A stretch of DNA of 64,000 nt. It comes from Massilia sp. PDC64. Its GTDB lineage: Bacteria > Pseudomonadota > Gammaproteobacteria > Burkholderiales > Burkholderiaceae_D. Made by a program: the position numbers and the translations under genes. Location of the stretch: positions 124,001 through 188,000 of the forward strand of contig NZ_FMZS01000007.1 of NCBI RefSeq assembly GCF_900101265.1, given 5' to 3'. Shown here piece by piece: positions 1 to 9,136 of this stretch. How positions within the stretch are numbered: the first letter of the stretch is position 1; every line of letters starts with the position of its first letter. The notes beneath the pieces were generated by a model. The model worked only from the letters and a program-made list of their open reading frames with translations, ran no database searches and was not told the origin of the DNA.

Positions 1-110
1 AGGTTGAGGGACAAGCAGGCGAGTGCGGATTTGAGTGTTTGAGCGAGCGCAACAGTAAAGGTTGAGCGCACGTCATCCTAGTATGGTTTCAATCATACCC
101 GGGAGCATCA

Positions 111-1133
111 ATGCCGCCTCGCCTTGTCCTGTTGCCGCTAGGTGCCGTTTTTCTTTGCTCGCTCGTTTTTGCCGAGCCTACGACAGTCAAACCGCCCAAA
201 GTGCCGCGCATGAGTAACGAATACATCGATGAGTCGCAACTCGTGGCGCTTAAACAGCCTCCAGCACTGGCCGCCGAACTTGCTGCGCTAGGGCAAGGCA
301 CGGTCGAGGAGCGGGTTGCCCGGCTCAAGAAAAAGGTGGTTGTCGACCTGATTTTCGTCGAAGGCGGTACTTTCATGATGGGTGACTTCGGGCCATTAGT
401 GTCGCCGGAGGGGCTGCATTACAGCGATGACATTACCAGTCGACCGGTGCATGAAGTTCAATTGTCGAGCTATTCGATCGCGAAATATAAGACCACCAAT
501 GCCGAGTTCTCTGTCTACTCAGTTGCCACCGGAACCAAGCCGGCGAGTGATGACGGCTTCGGTACGAAACATCGTTACCCCGAAGCGCCTGTCGGCGTGC
601 CTTGGCAACGTGCAAAGGACTACTGTAAGTGGTTAGGAAAAATTACACAGCTCCCGTTTGATCTTCCGACCGAGGCACAATGGGAATACGCAGCCCGCAG
701 TCGCGGACAGTTCTTTGTCTGGGCGACCGACAACGGCAACATTGATTACGGACGAAATATTCCGGCAGCGGGACAGATTAAAATGCTTACACCATCGCAT
801 AGCGATGAACCTTATCCTGTCGGGCTCTTTCCGCCAAACCCATTGGGTCTATACGATGCGTCACACGATGGCGAAGAATGGGTAAACGACTGGTTCGACG
901 CCCAATACTACAAGCACTCTCCAAAGAAAGATCCGCAAGGCCCGGCTACAGGAAAAATGAAGGTAGCGAGGGGATGGCCTAATGGCGACTCAATTATGCC
1001 AAACACTATGTATCGCAGAGAACATCCGCTCGTGTTTCGCTCAATGCATTTGGGTGACTTCGGGATAGTATCGCCCTCGTATCTGTCGCAAGGCGTGCGT
1101 TGTGCCGTACAACAAAAAAAACCGGTGCACTGA
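111..1133 (+). CDS. Exported SUMF1/FGE-like domain protein beside a vgrG island
   Basis: The 340-residue product begins with a Sec-type signal peptide (hydrophobic core at residues 6-21, ending VFA), so it should act in the periplasm. The rest is a formylglycine-generating-enzyme (SUMF1) fold: the family signature LPTEAQWEYAAR is present, followed by a GLYDASHDGEEWVNDW segment and a terminal GVRCAVQ. The catalytic cysteine pair of true FGEs near the C-terminus is missing, since only one Cys remains there, so sulfatase activation is unlikely and a binding or accessory role fits better. ATG 111 is preceded by GGGAG at a 6-nt gap. The gene converges with the putative effector gene, the two stops lying 17 nt apart. 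An immunity or accessory function is inference from position only. Confidence 0.8.
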   Translation: MPPRLVLLPLGAVFLCSLVFAEPTTVKPPKVPRMSNEYIDESQLVALKQPPALAAELAALGQGTVEERVARLKKKVVVDLIFVEGGTFMMGDFGPLVSPEGLHYSDDITSRPVHEVQLSSYSIAKYKTTNAEFSVYSVATGTKPASDDGFGTKHRYPEAPVGVPWQRAKDYCKWLGKITQLPFDLPTEAQWEYAARSRGQFFVWATDNGNIDYGRNIPAAGQIKMLTPSHSDEPYPVGLFPPNPLGLYDASHDGEEWVNDWFDAQYYKHSPKKDPQGPATGKMKVARGWPNGDSIMPNTMYRREHPLVFRSMHLGDFGIVSPSYLSQGVRCAVQQKKPVH

Positions 1134-1150
1134 GCAGCCTTATCCGACGA

Positions 1151-3372
1151 TTAGCTGTAGAACGCAAACTCGCCTGTCGAAGCGAACAGTGGATGATCAC
1201 GATCGCCGTCACGCTGCATTGCATATTCAACAGAGTCACTGGGTACGATAGGGAATCCGCGAGTGGGCTCTTCTTTAAGTTCGGCTAAAATTGCCTTATG
1301 CCATTCGTCAAAATCGTGAACGCCCAAGCCAGTCGCCCCTCCGCCTTCGATATTGTACGGATCACCTTCTTTAAAGAATCCCCGCAAAAGCGCGATATTT
1401 TCATCATAATTTCTTTTGTTGCCGTCTTCAGATATGTGCTGAACAACATTCTCGAAGTCGGATCGTGTATGTGACCAACGCTTGAGAAGATAACTGACAG
1501 CTTCTCTCTGCTCTTTTAATAAACTTTCGTCGACACGAAGAGCATCATTTACTTCAAGATTGGCTCCAGTATTACATAATTGATAAATTAACATACTTTT
1601 TGTCTCAGGCAGTGCATGGCGGAGCGCTTCTGGTTCCGAAAGAACCCGCTGCGCAAGTCTACGACGGGCCTCCGGCTTGGCAAGAGTGCTAATAATTTTA
1701 TCCACGTTTCTTTTCATTTCAGCCTCGAGTGTGCCAAATGTCGTAGAAATATCTTTTCCGGTCGCAATTGCAATAAATGATATATATTTGACCATCTTAA
1801 AAGCCGACTCCGCAATAAACTCTGCGCAACGGAAATTTAGGTGATAAAGTTGGTAAAAAAACCACTTGATGAATTTGGCCAACAGTTTAGCGCTAACTTC
1901 AAATGAGAGTTTTCCCTCGGCCCCAAGACCAATGCACAATCCGGCATCGGCATGAATTCGAAAGATGCCTTTACTGTATTGCACAGTCAACTTGGCGGAG
2001 CCTCCTACACCGACAAGACCACCTATCGAGGGGGCAACGGTAGCAAATGCTTCAAAGTTCTTTTCAGGATCTTCGGGATTGCGCCATTCAATGGCGCCTT
2101 TTAATTCCGCATCTGCTTTGATGCCGGCAAACACGTTAAGGCCTGCATCAAGTCCAGCTACGGTCATTTTTTCTTCCGGCCCCAGCTCATCTACAACCTG
2201 TGCCTTCTTAGCTCGCCGTTTGCCCCGCTTTCTTGTCCTTGCACCTTTTACCAGCGGCATTCGTCCTTCCCTGGTCTCAACGCCAAGGCTGCCTTCGATA
2301 GCGACGCTAGCACCGACAACGCCCTTGAGCTCCAAAGAAGCCATAAACCGCACTGCGCCGAGGTCGGTATCTTTAGCTCCAGCATTTCCATTAAAGAGGA
2401 AACCGGGCATGGTCCACATCCAGCCTTCCTTGCATGGGAAGTATATTGCAGCGGCGGCTTTAGCTTCGGCAATGGCAAACTCGGCATGACCTTCAGCACG
2501 AATCGAAACATTTCCCTTGAATGGTTCGAACGTAGCTTCTAGACTGGCTCCGTAAAGATACCGCATGACCTGCGCGCCCGCGTCGAGCTCAATGGTTGGC
2601 TTGATAGATCCGCCGTTTATTGAGCCTTTGCGGCTGAATTTGTTTTTGGTATCAGCATTCCACATTGCCGCCCAACTTCCGATAGCACCTTCTGTATCTG
2701 TCTCGACTTTCAGCCAATCTTTTGATTGAAGCTTGACCTGCTTCACCAACTGGTTTGCATAATGTTTAGCTTTTGCCGAGTCGAGCTTTCGCTTGCCGTT
2801 TTCATCTTTCGCAATCACCTCTTGCCATTTCAGGTTTCCCGGATCTTTAAAAATTGGCCAGTGCGATTTGATCTTGTCGGATGTCACGTAGACAAAGCCT
2901 CCTGTTGGAGGACGAATCCAATCTTTGGAGGGGCCTGTTTTTGCTCCCATGGCCCAGGAAATTTTTTGCTCTTTTTTATAGCTCGATCCGTCGAATTCAG
3001 CCGGCTTATTTTCCTTCTTTGCCGGCTTCTCCGTCGAAATTGGAATCAATTCTACAAGTTGCTTACCTGACGATCCGATTTTCGCCAATGACTCCATTTT
3101 GGCACGACAAGCATCTAGCACCGTTTCCTGCCACTCAATCGCACTCTCTAAGTTTTGCTCGGCTTTTTCCTGGGCGCCTGGAACAGCCAGATTCGGTTTC
3201 AATGCGAGCTTGGTGATATGGTCTTCAAAATATTGCACCTGAGCGTTTGCGGCATGCAGCGTTGCCACCAGCGAATTCCATTCACCAATCTCTGTGTTGA
3301 ACGCATTCGTATCGTATTGGTATTCGCCTCCTTGAGCGCTTGCACTTTTTCCGCAAATGTCTCATCAGCCAT
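1151..3372 (-). CDS. Putative T6SS effector downstream of vgrG, apparent frameshift near 5' end
   Basis: This is the gene after vgrG on the same strand. The only good start is ATG 3372 with an AGGGGAT ribosome site, reading MADETFAEKVQALKEANT, but that frame stops after about 57 codons. The long frame (705 codons from GTG 3268) is open upstream to a stop at 3362-3364 and reads QYDTNAFNTEIGEWNSLVAT before the GTG, which looks like genuine protein. A one-base frame change near 3305-3325 therefore seems to split the gene. The body has a helical N-terminus, a Gly/Ala-rich central region (roughly residues 230-460) with a hydrophobic WFFYQLYH segment, and a charged C-terminal domain. I recognise no enzyme motif. 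A membrane-acting toxin is possible but unproven. GC is clearly below that of vgrG. Confidence 0.7.
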
Positions 3373-3424
3373 TTATGGATCCCCTTTGGTGCTGTATGTA
3401 ATATCGAATACCCATCCCTTACGG

Positions 3425-6268
3425 TCAGCCGTCAATAAACAATTTCAGCAACTGACGCTTGATGCCGGTATGAACACGCTGCGTATGCCCGTTCTCATCG
3501 GTAACACCATGCACGACAAAACCGTCTGGACCTTCGATCCGATATGGAACGAATCCCATCGGCTCCCCGGTATGCTTGTCCACCAGGACGAACTGTTCGT
3601 CATAGAGCGCCTTTGCCGTTGGCAGGGCGGGCGCATCGAAGCTCGCATTCACGGGCCCCGCCAACTCCTTCATGCTGGCCTTGAATTCAATCTTCCCCGG
3701 CCCATGCAGCTGAATATTCCCGCCCTCAAGCTTGAGATACGCCCCCTGCGCCGTCAGCAGCACGTGCTCCCGCGCCGCCACGTTGACGCTCTTCGTCACG
3801 CTGGCGACCGTCACTAGTTTGTCCGCGACGATCCGCGTCGCGCCGGACTGGCTCTGGCTGCTCACCTTCCCGCTGGCTGCATGCAGGCAGATACCAGTCT
3901 GCTGGACGGGCTGACTCGCGTTACTGGCCTTGCCGTACGTGAACAGGCTGATACCTGCCCTGACGCCCTGATGCCAGTTGGCCTGCGCAGCAAAGTTCAG
4001 ATCCTGGCCGGCCAGTGACGTCGACGTGCCGGCACTGAGCACGGCGTCGGCAGGCGTCGTCGTTACGATGCCCGCCGGCGCGGACACTTGCAGGTGCGGC
4101 TCCGCATAGGCGCTGTCGCGCACGACCTCGGCGCTACGGCGCATGGCGTCGACAGCAGGCAGTTTGTCGGGGTCGGGTTCCTGTGCCAGCCGGGCATTCT
4201 GCTTTTGCGCCGTGCGCGCCAGCTCTGTCTGCAACTGCGCGGCGTCCTCGATCTGCCGCGCCGCCGCGGTCGAGTCGAGATGCGGCGCGGCAGTGCTGGC
4301 GCGGTCGGCGCTCAGCAACATGCCGCTGCCGGCGCGCAACGCGGTGCCGTGTTCGGTCTTCAGTTCGATGCCGATACCGGCCAGCGCGAGCCGCTGGTTA
4401 TCGGTCTGGTGGCGCACATGGCCCAGGTTCAGCTCCGCCGTGCCCCGGTGCGCGCTGGCATGGCGCTGCAGGGCGACACGGGCCTCGCCGGGCGTGTCGT
4501 CGAAGACCAGTTGGCTATAGGCGCCGGTCCCACTCTGGCTGGTCTGCATCGACTGGGATTTCATGCCCGACAGGACGGCCGCGTGGGCATGTCCGGAAGC
4601 CTCGCCCGGGAACCACGCCGGTGCGTTCCCGGTCGCGGCGCCGCCGCCATACGTGACGTTGTTGTGCTGGGCGTCGGCCTGTCCGGCACCGTTGTACACG
4701 GCGCCGATCACGACGGGGCGGTCGATGTTCCCATCGAGGAAATCGACCAGCACCTCCTGGCCCACCCGCGGCAGCGCATGGCTGCCCCAGTTGGCACCCG
4801 CAATCGGGGCCATGGGCGTCGCGACGCGCACCCAGGTGCCGGCACGATCGTCGGCCGGGGCACCCGTGTGGCCGCCCGGCTCGGGATGATCGAGGCGGCT
4901 GTGGCTCGTCTCGCCTCGCTGCCAGTGGAATTGCACCTTGATGCGGTGGTCGCGGTCGGTATGGATGACGGCGCCGGGCGGGCCGACGACGATCGCCGTC
5001 TGCTGCCCACGCGCCAGCGGGCGCGGATGGGTGCGGCTGGGACGGTACGGGACGCTGCTGCGGATGGCGTCGATGCGGTTGCGATACACCGGGCGCTGGC
5101 CGACGCCGCGCGCCGACGCGTGCAGGCTCGATGCCAGGTCGGTGTCGTTGGACGCCAGCAGCGTACACTGCCCCAGCAGCCGCGTCAGCGCGGCGCCCGT
5201 GTCGGCATCGAGATTGTTGTGCGCGAGGTGGCACACGCGCAGGATCGCGAAACGGGCGTCATCCCCGCCATCGTGCAGGGCGTGGTCACGCAGGGTGAAC
5301 GTGGTGCCGGACATGAACGTGCGGACCGTGCCCGCGCCCACGAAGATTTCCTTGCGCGCCTGCAGGCCCTGCAGCTGATTGTCGGCAATGCGCTGCCCCT
5401 GCCGCGTGCTCCCGTACGCGTACGCGCCCGGAACGTCGCGGCTGACCAGGTTGCCGCCGTCCTCCGCGCTGCTTGCGACATCCCGCCGCGTCCTGGCGCG
5501 GTAATCCCAGCTGCTGATCTCGATGGCATTGGTTTGCAGGCGCAGTTCGCTGCGCCAGCGGTCCAGGCTGTCTTCGCGCATCACGGCGCCGGGTTGCGTG
5601 AACCGGACGTCGGACTGGGCATTGGGCGTGAACGCATCGTTGTGGTCGGCGATCACGAGCGTATGGCCGTTGGGTGCGTGCTCGAAGAAAAAGAACAGCC
5701 CCTCCTCCTGCATGAGCCGCATGGCAAAGGCAAGGTCGCTCTCCTGATACTGCGTGGTCAGGCTGCGCTGCGGATAGAGGCTGCGGTCGCGGATGTCGAA
5801 ACGCCATGCCGGCGCCAGCTGGCCCTTGCCATCGTAGGCCTTGAAGACCGTGTCGAGGATGTCGAATACGGACTTGTCCTGGAACACGCGGCTGTCGCGG
5901 CCCAGCGCGAGGAATGCGGTCCACGGTTCGATGGTGAGCAGGTAGCGGGCAAAACCGCCGTTGGCCCCCACTTGCTCGACGGCGGTCGCGTGTCCATGGA
6001 AACAGCGCGGCTGTCCGGACAGCGTCTGGAGTTCGATGCGGACCGGCTGGCCGATCAGCGTCCTCAGTGAAATGCCGGCATCGAGCGACAGTGCCGCGAC
6101 CTGGAAACGGAAGCCCGTGTCGACGCCCTCTTCGCCGCGCAGGCTCTCGGCCAATAAAGCGTCTTTCCCGGCCGGCGTCGACAGGCGCAGCACACGCCGG
6201 TGTTGACTGAACCGCCCCGCAAGTTGCTCGATGAGTCTGGACGCGAGTCCTTCAAGCGCAGCCGCCAT
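3425..6268 (-). CDS. vgrG: Type VI secretion system spike protein VgrG (TssI)
   Basis: The 947-residue spike protein would trimerise at the tip of the T6SS tube and carry effectors into target cells. The N-terminal gp27-like part (about residues 20-350, with EEGLFFFFEH) is followed by the gp5 OB-fold (about 420-535, with DFLDGNIDRPVVIGAVYNG) and a DUF2345 region rich in Ala/Gln. The last 60 residues (about 885-947, KALYDEQFVLVDKHTGEP onward) resemble a transthyretin/carboxypeptidase-regulatory fold, the type of tail that docks cargo in other VgrGs. ATG 6268 has a GGGAGCTGGAGA leader. The effector gene follows after 52 nt, so the two are probably cotranscribed. No tss baseplate or sheath genes occur here, so this is an orphan vgrG locus. 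Confidence 0.96.
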   Translation of the reverse strand: MAAALEGLASRLIEQLAGRFSQHRRVLRLSTPAGKDALLAESLRGEEGVDTGFRFQVAALSLDAGISLRTLIGQPVRIELQTLSGQPRCFHGHATAVEQVGANGGFARYLLTIEPWTAFLALGRDSRVFQDKSVFDILDTVFKAYDGKGQLAPAWRFDIRDRSLYPQRSLTTQYQESDLAFAMRLMQEEGLFFFFEHAPNGHTLVIADHNDAFTPNAQSDVRFTQPGAVMREDSLDRWRSELRLQTNAIEISSWDYRARTRRDVASSAEDGGNLVSRDVPGAYAYGSTRQGQRIADNQLQGLQARKEIFVGAGTVRTFMSGTTFTLRDHALHDGGDDARFAILRVCHLAHNNLDADTGAALTRLLGQCTLLASNDTDLASSLHASARGVGQRPVYRNRIDAIRSSVPYRPSRTHPRPLARGQQTAIVVGPPGAVIHTDRDHRIKVQFHWQRGETSHSRLDHPEPGGHTGAPADDRAGTWVRVATPMAPIAGANWGSHALPRVGQEVLVDFLDGNIDRPVVIGAVYNGAGQADAQHNNVTYGGGAATGNAPAWFPGEASGHAHAAVLSGMKSQSMQTSQSGTGAYSQLVFDDTPGEARVALQRHASAHRGTAELNLGHVRHQTDNQRLALAGIGIELKTEHGTALRAGSGMLLSADRASTAAPHLDSTAAARQIEDAAQLQTELARTAQKQNARLAQEPDPDKLPAVDAMRRSAEVVRDSAYAEPHLQVSAPAGIVTTTPADAVLSAGTSTSLAGQDLNFAAQANWHQGVRAGISLFTYGKASNASQPVQQTGICLHAASGKVSSQSQSGATRIVADKLVTVASVTKSVNVAAREHVLLTAQGAYLKLEGGNIQLHGPGKIEFKASMKELAGPVNASFDAPALPTAKALYDEQFVLVDKHTGEPMGFVPYRIEGPDGFVVHGVTDENGHTQRVHTGIKRQLLKLFIDG

Positions 6269-6383
6269 TCTCCAGCTCCCATGTTGTTAGCGAAGAGAAA
6301 TGCTTACGTCACAAAGCGTTGAGTATAGCTTTCGCAATATGGCGCCGAAGACACCAAGATTTGATCGAATCGATATCTGTGCT

Positions 6384-6414
6384 GGAAATAAAAAACCGGA
6401 GCCATGCTCCGGTT
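6384..6414 (-). terminator. Rho-independent terminator after ygiQ
   Basis: A perfect 9-bp stem (AACCGGAGC at 6394-6402, GCTCCGGTT at 6406-6414) with a CAT loop is followed on the minus strand by TTTTTATTT. It lies 11 nt past the ygiQ stop and insulates the downstream vgrG transcription unit. Confidence 0.9.
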
Positions 6415-6424
6415 CGTGGTCGGC

Positions 6425-8701
6425 TTATTTACGCCCCGCCCTGGGCTTCGACTTGATCGTCGACAAAATGCCCGGCTTCGCCTTGGACGGCGGCGCCATG
6501 AACGGTGCCGGTTCGCCCCGACGCTCGCCGCCGCGGCCGTTACGCCGCGTCGCCACTTCGATCACGCGGCCTTTCGGCACTTCGCTGCGCGGCGCGACCG
6601 GCGGACGGCGCTCGCCGCCACGCTGCGGAGCAACTTCCTGTTCGGACCCGGCCGGCGGCACGAGGTGACGCTCGCCATTGCCGATCAGGTCGCCACGGCC
6701 CATGCGTTTGAGGCCCTCGCGCAGGATCGGCCAGTTTTCCGGGTCGTAGTAGCGCAGGAACGCCTTGTGCAGCTTGCGAGTCTTGCCGCTCTTGGCCGTG
6801 ATGACTTCTTCCGAATCCTCGGTGACCTTGTGCAGGGGGTTCTTGCCCGAGTGGTACATCGTCGTTGCCATGGCCATCGGCGTCGGCGTGAACGTTTGCA
6901 CCTGGTCGAGGTGGAAATTGTTCTTCTTGAGCCAGAGGGCCAGGTTCAGCATGTCCTCGTCCGTCGAGCCTGGGTGGGCGGCGATGAAGTACGGGATCAG
7001 GTATTGCTTCTTGCCCGCTTCGCGCGAGTACTTGTCGAACAGCGCCTTGAACTCGTCATAGGCACCGATGCCCGGCTTCATCATCTTGGAGAGCGTGCCC
7101 TCTTCCGTGTGCTCCGGTGCGATCTTCAGCAGGCCGCCGACGTGGTGCGTGACCAGTTCCTTGACGTATTCCGGCGAACGCACGGCGAGGTCGTAGCGCA
7201 GGCCCGAGCCGATCAGGATCTTCTTGATGCCCGGGATCGCACGCGCCTTGCGGTACAGCGAGATCAGCTTGCTGTGGTCCGTGCCGAGGTTGCTGCAGAT
7301 GGTCGGATACACGCACGACAGGCGGCGGCACGTTTCCTCGATCTTCTTGTCCTTGCACGCGAGGCGGTACATGTTCGCGGTCGGGCCGCCCAGGTCCGTG
7401 ATGGTGCCGGCAAAATTCTTCGTCGTGTCGCGGATCAGCTCGATCTCGCGCAGGATCGACGGTTCCGAGCGGCTCTGGATGATGCGGCCCTCGTGCTCCG
7501 TGATCGAGCAGAACGTGCAGCCGCCGAAGCAGCCGCGCATGATGTTCACGGAGTAGCGGATCATTTCCCAAGCCGGGATGTGCGCCTTGCCATAGCTCGG
7601 GTGCGGCGCACGCGCGTACGGCAGGTCGTAGACACCGTCCATCTCGTCCATCGCGAGCGGCAGCGGCGGCGGGTTCAGCCAGACGTCGCGGTCGCCGTGC
7701 TGCTGCACGAGGGCGCGCGCATTGCCCGGGTTCGATTCCAGGTGAAACACGCGCGATGCGTGCGCGTACATCACCGGATCCTCGCTGACAGTCTCGAACG
7801 ACGGCAGACGGACGACGGTCTTTTGCGCTTTCTCGCGCGCGGCCGCCTGGCGCTGTTCGCGCGTCATGATGACGACCGGCTTGACTTCCGGTTCCGGTGC
7901 CGCGTTGTCGAGCGCGCACTGCTTCGGGTCTTCCAGCGCCATCGCGTACGGATTCGGCTGCGGGTCGATGCGGCCCGGCACGTCCACGCGGGTGGAATTG
8001 TGCACGGTCCACTCTTCGTCCGGCAGCCAGCCGTGCGGCACGAGGAACGCGGTGCCGCGCAGGTCGCGGATGGACTTGATGTTTTCGCCGGCCGCGATGC
8101 GGCGGGTGACGTCGACGAGCGCGCGTTCGGCGTTGCCGAAGATGACGAGGTCGGCCTTCGATTCGAACAGCACGGAGCGGCGCACCTTGTCCGACCAGTA
8201 ATCGTAGTGGGCGATGCGACGCAGCGATGCTTCGATCGAACCGGCGATGACGGGCACGCCCGGGAACGCTTCGCGCGCGCGCTGGCAGTAGACGGTCACG
8301 GCGCGGTCCGGCCGTTTATTCGGTTCGCCGTTCGGGGTGTAGGCGTCGTCCGAGCGGATCTTGCGGTCGGCCGTGTAGCGGTTGACCATCGAGTCCATGT
8401 TGCCGGCCGTAATGCCCCAGTACAGGTTCGGCTTGCCCAGCGCGCGGAACGGTTCCACGGAGGTCCAGTCCGGCTGGCTGATGATGCCGACGCGGTACCC
8501 CTGCGCTTCCAGCAGGCGGCCGACGAGGGCCATGCCGAAACTCGGATGGTCGATGTAGGCGTCGCCCGTGATCAGGATGATGTCGCACGAATCCCAGCCC
8601 AGCTTGTCCATCTCGGCACGGGACATGGGCAGGAACGGGGCCGCAGGGGCGCGGCTGGAACGCTTGGCGACGTTCGCGAAAAGATTGGCAGGGGGGTTCA
8701 T
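6425..8701 (-). CDS. ygiQ: YgiQ family radical SAM protein
   Basis: The 758-residue product matches the YgiQ/UPF0313 radical SAM family in length and layout. An N-terminal domain resembling a cobalamin-binding fold precedes the radical SAM core. The cluster-binding motif CFGGCTFC lies near residues 389-396, and three Cys in CxxxCxxC spacing would hold the [4Fe-4S] cluster that cleaves SAM. The C-terminal 80 residues are Arg/Pro/Gly-rich and look disordered. The substrate of YgiQ is not established. The start MNPPANLFANV at ATG 8701 fits family N-termini. The gene is monocistronic by its own terminator and by a 78-nt gap to the DUF4404 gene. Confidence 0.95.
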   Translation of the reverse strand: MNPPANLFANVAKRSSRAPAAPFLPMSRAEMDKLGWDSCDIILITGDAYIDHPSFGMALVGRLLEAQGYRVGIISQPDWTSVEPFRALGKPNLYWGITAGNMDSMVNRYTADRKIRSDDAYTPNGEPNKRPDRAVTVYCQRAREAFPGVPVIAGSIEASLRRIAHYDYWSDKVRRSVLFESKADLVIFGNAERALVDVTRRIAAGENIKSIRDLRGTAFLVPHGWLPDEEWTVHNSTRVDVPGRIDPQPNPYAMALEDPKQCALDNAAPEPEVKPVVIMTREQRQAAAREKAQKTVVRLPSFETVSEDPVMYAHASRVFHLESNPGNARALVQQHGDRDVWLNPPPLPLAMDEMDGVYDLPYARAPHPSYGKAHIPAWEMIRYSVNIMRGCFGGCTFCSITEHEGRIIQSRSEPSILREIELIRDTTKNFAGTITDLGGPTANMYRLACKDKKIEETCRRLSCVYPTICSNLGTDHSKLISLYRKARAIPGIKKILIGSGLRYDLAVRSPEYVKELVTHHVGGLLKIAPEHTEEGTLSKMMKPGIGAYDEFKALFDKYSREAGKKQYLIPYFIAAHPGSTDEDMLNLALWLKKNNFHLDQVQTFTPTPMAMATTMYHSGKNPLHKVTEDSEEVITAKSGKTRKLHKAFLRYYDPENWPILREGLKRMGRGDLIGNGERHLVPPAGSEQEVAPQRGGERRPPVAPRSEVPKGRVIEVATRRNGRGGERRGEPAPFMAPPSKAKPGILSTIKSKPRAGRK

Positions 8702-8779
8702 TGGCCGCCATTTTACCGGAAAACGCCTGTTTAAGCTGCGGCTCCCTTTAAAAATGGCTTAATTTTCAATGGCTTGTCG

Positions 8780-9061
8780 TTAAATCCCCATGCTCGCGAG
8801 GATGTTGCCGAGCTCACGCAGCGCGGGTTCCAGGTGCGGATGGCGGATGGCGAAGCGGGCCGTCAGCTCCTGCGTGCGCGAGGCCAGGCCGTACGTGTTC
8901 GCGTCCGGATCCTGGGCGCGCTTGTCGAGCACGTGCTTGATGTCGCCGTCGAGCTGGCGCAGCAGCATTTCCAGTTCGTCATCGACTTCGCCGGTTTCCT
9001 CGAGGCTGCGGTGCAGCGTCTTGAGGTGCGCTTTCAGGGTATTTTCGTTTTCGGGCAGCAT
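8780..9061 (-). CDS. DUF4404 family protein
   Basis: A 93-residue, highly charged and mostly helical protein (leucine-rich LKTLHRSLEE and LEMLLRQLDGDIKHVL segments) with the layout of DUF4404 proteins found in Beta- and Gammaproteobacteria. It has no signal peptide or membrane segment, so it should be cytoplasmic. Function is unknown. It lies between the M3 peptidase gene and ygiQ on the same strand but about 75 nt from each, so it may have its own promoter. Confidence 0.85.
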   Translation of the reverse strand: MLPENENTLKAHLKTLHRSLEETGEVDDELEMLLRQLDGDIKHVLDKRAQDPDANTYGLASRTQELTARFAIRHPHLEPALRELGNILASMGI

Positions 9062-9101
9062 GGCTTTCTCACGTCATGATGTTGTGAGAAGTCTACACCC
9101 G

Positions 9102-9130
9102 ATAAGGGCGGCCTGGCGCGCCGCCCTTGT
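9102..9130 (-). terminator. Probable terminator after the M3 peptidase gene
   Basis: An 11-bp GC-rich stem (ATAAGGGCGGC at 9102-9112 against GCCGCCCTTGT at 9120-9130, one G-U pair) lies 6 nt beyond the peptidase stop. The following U-tract is weak, so termination strength is uncertain. Confidence 0.5.
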
Positions 9131-9136
9131 CGTGGA

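Noticed and set aside
4088..6070. 660-codon open frame on the plus strand across vgrG
   Set aside because: Antisense shadow of the high-GC vgrG gene; the translation is Arg/Ala/Val-rich without domain motifs, and the opposite strand encodes a clear VgrG.
1..6300. A complete T6SS or a prophage tail module at the left end
   Set aside because: Only vgrG, one putative effector and the SUMF1-like gene are present; no sheath, tube, baseplate or integrase genes were found.
6404..8734. 776-codon plus-strand frame across ygiQ
   Set aside because: Antisense artefact of GC-rich third positions; the sense strand has the radical SAM motif and a terminator.
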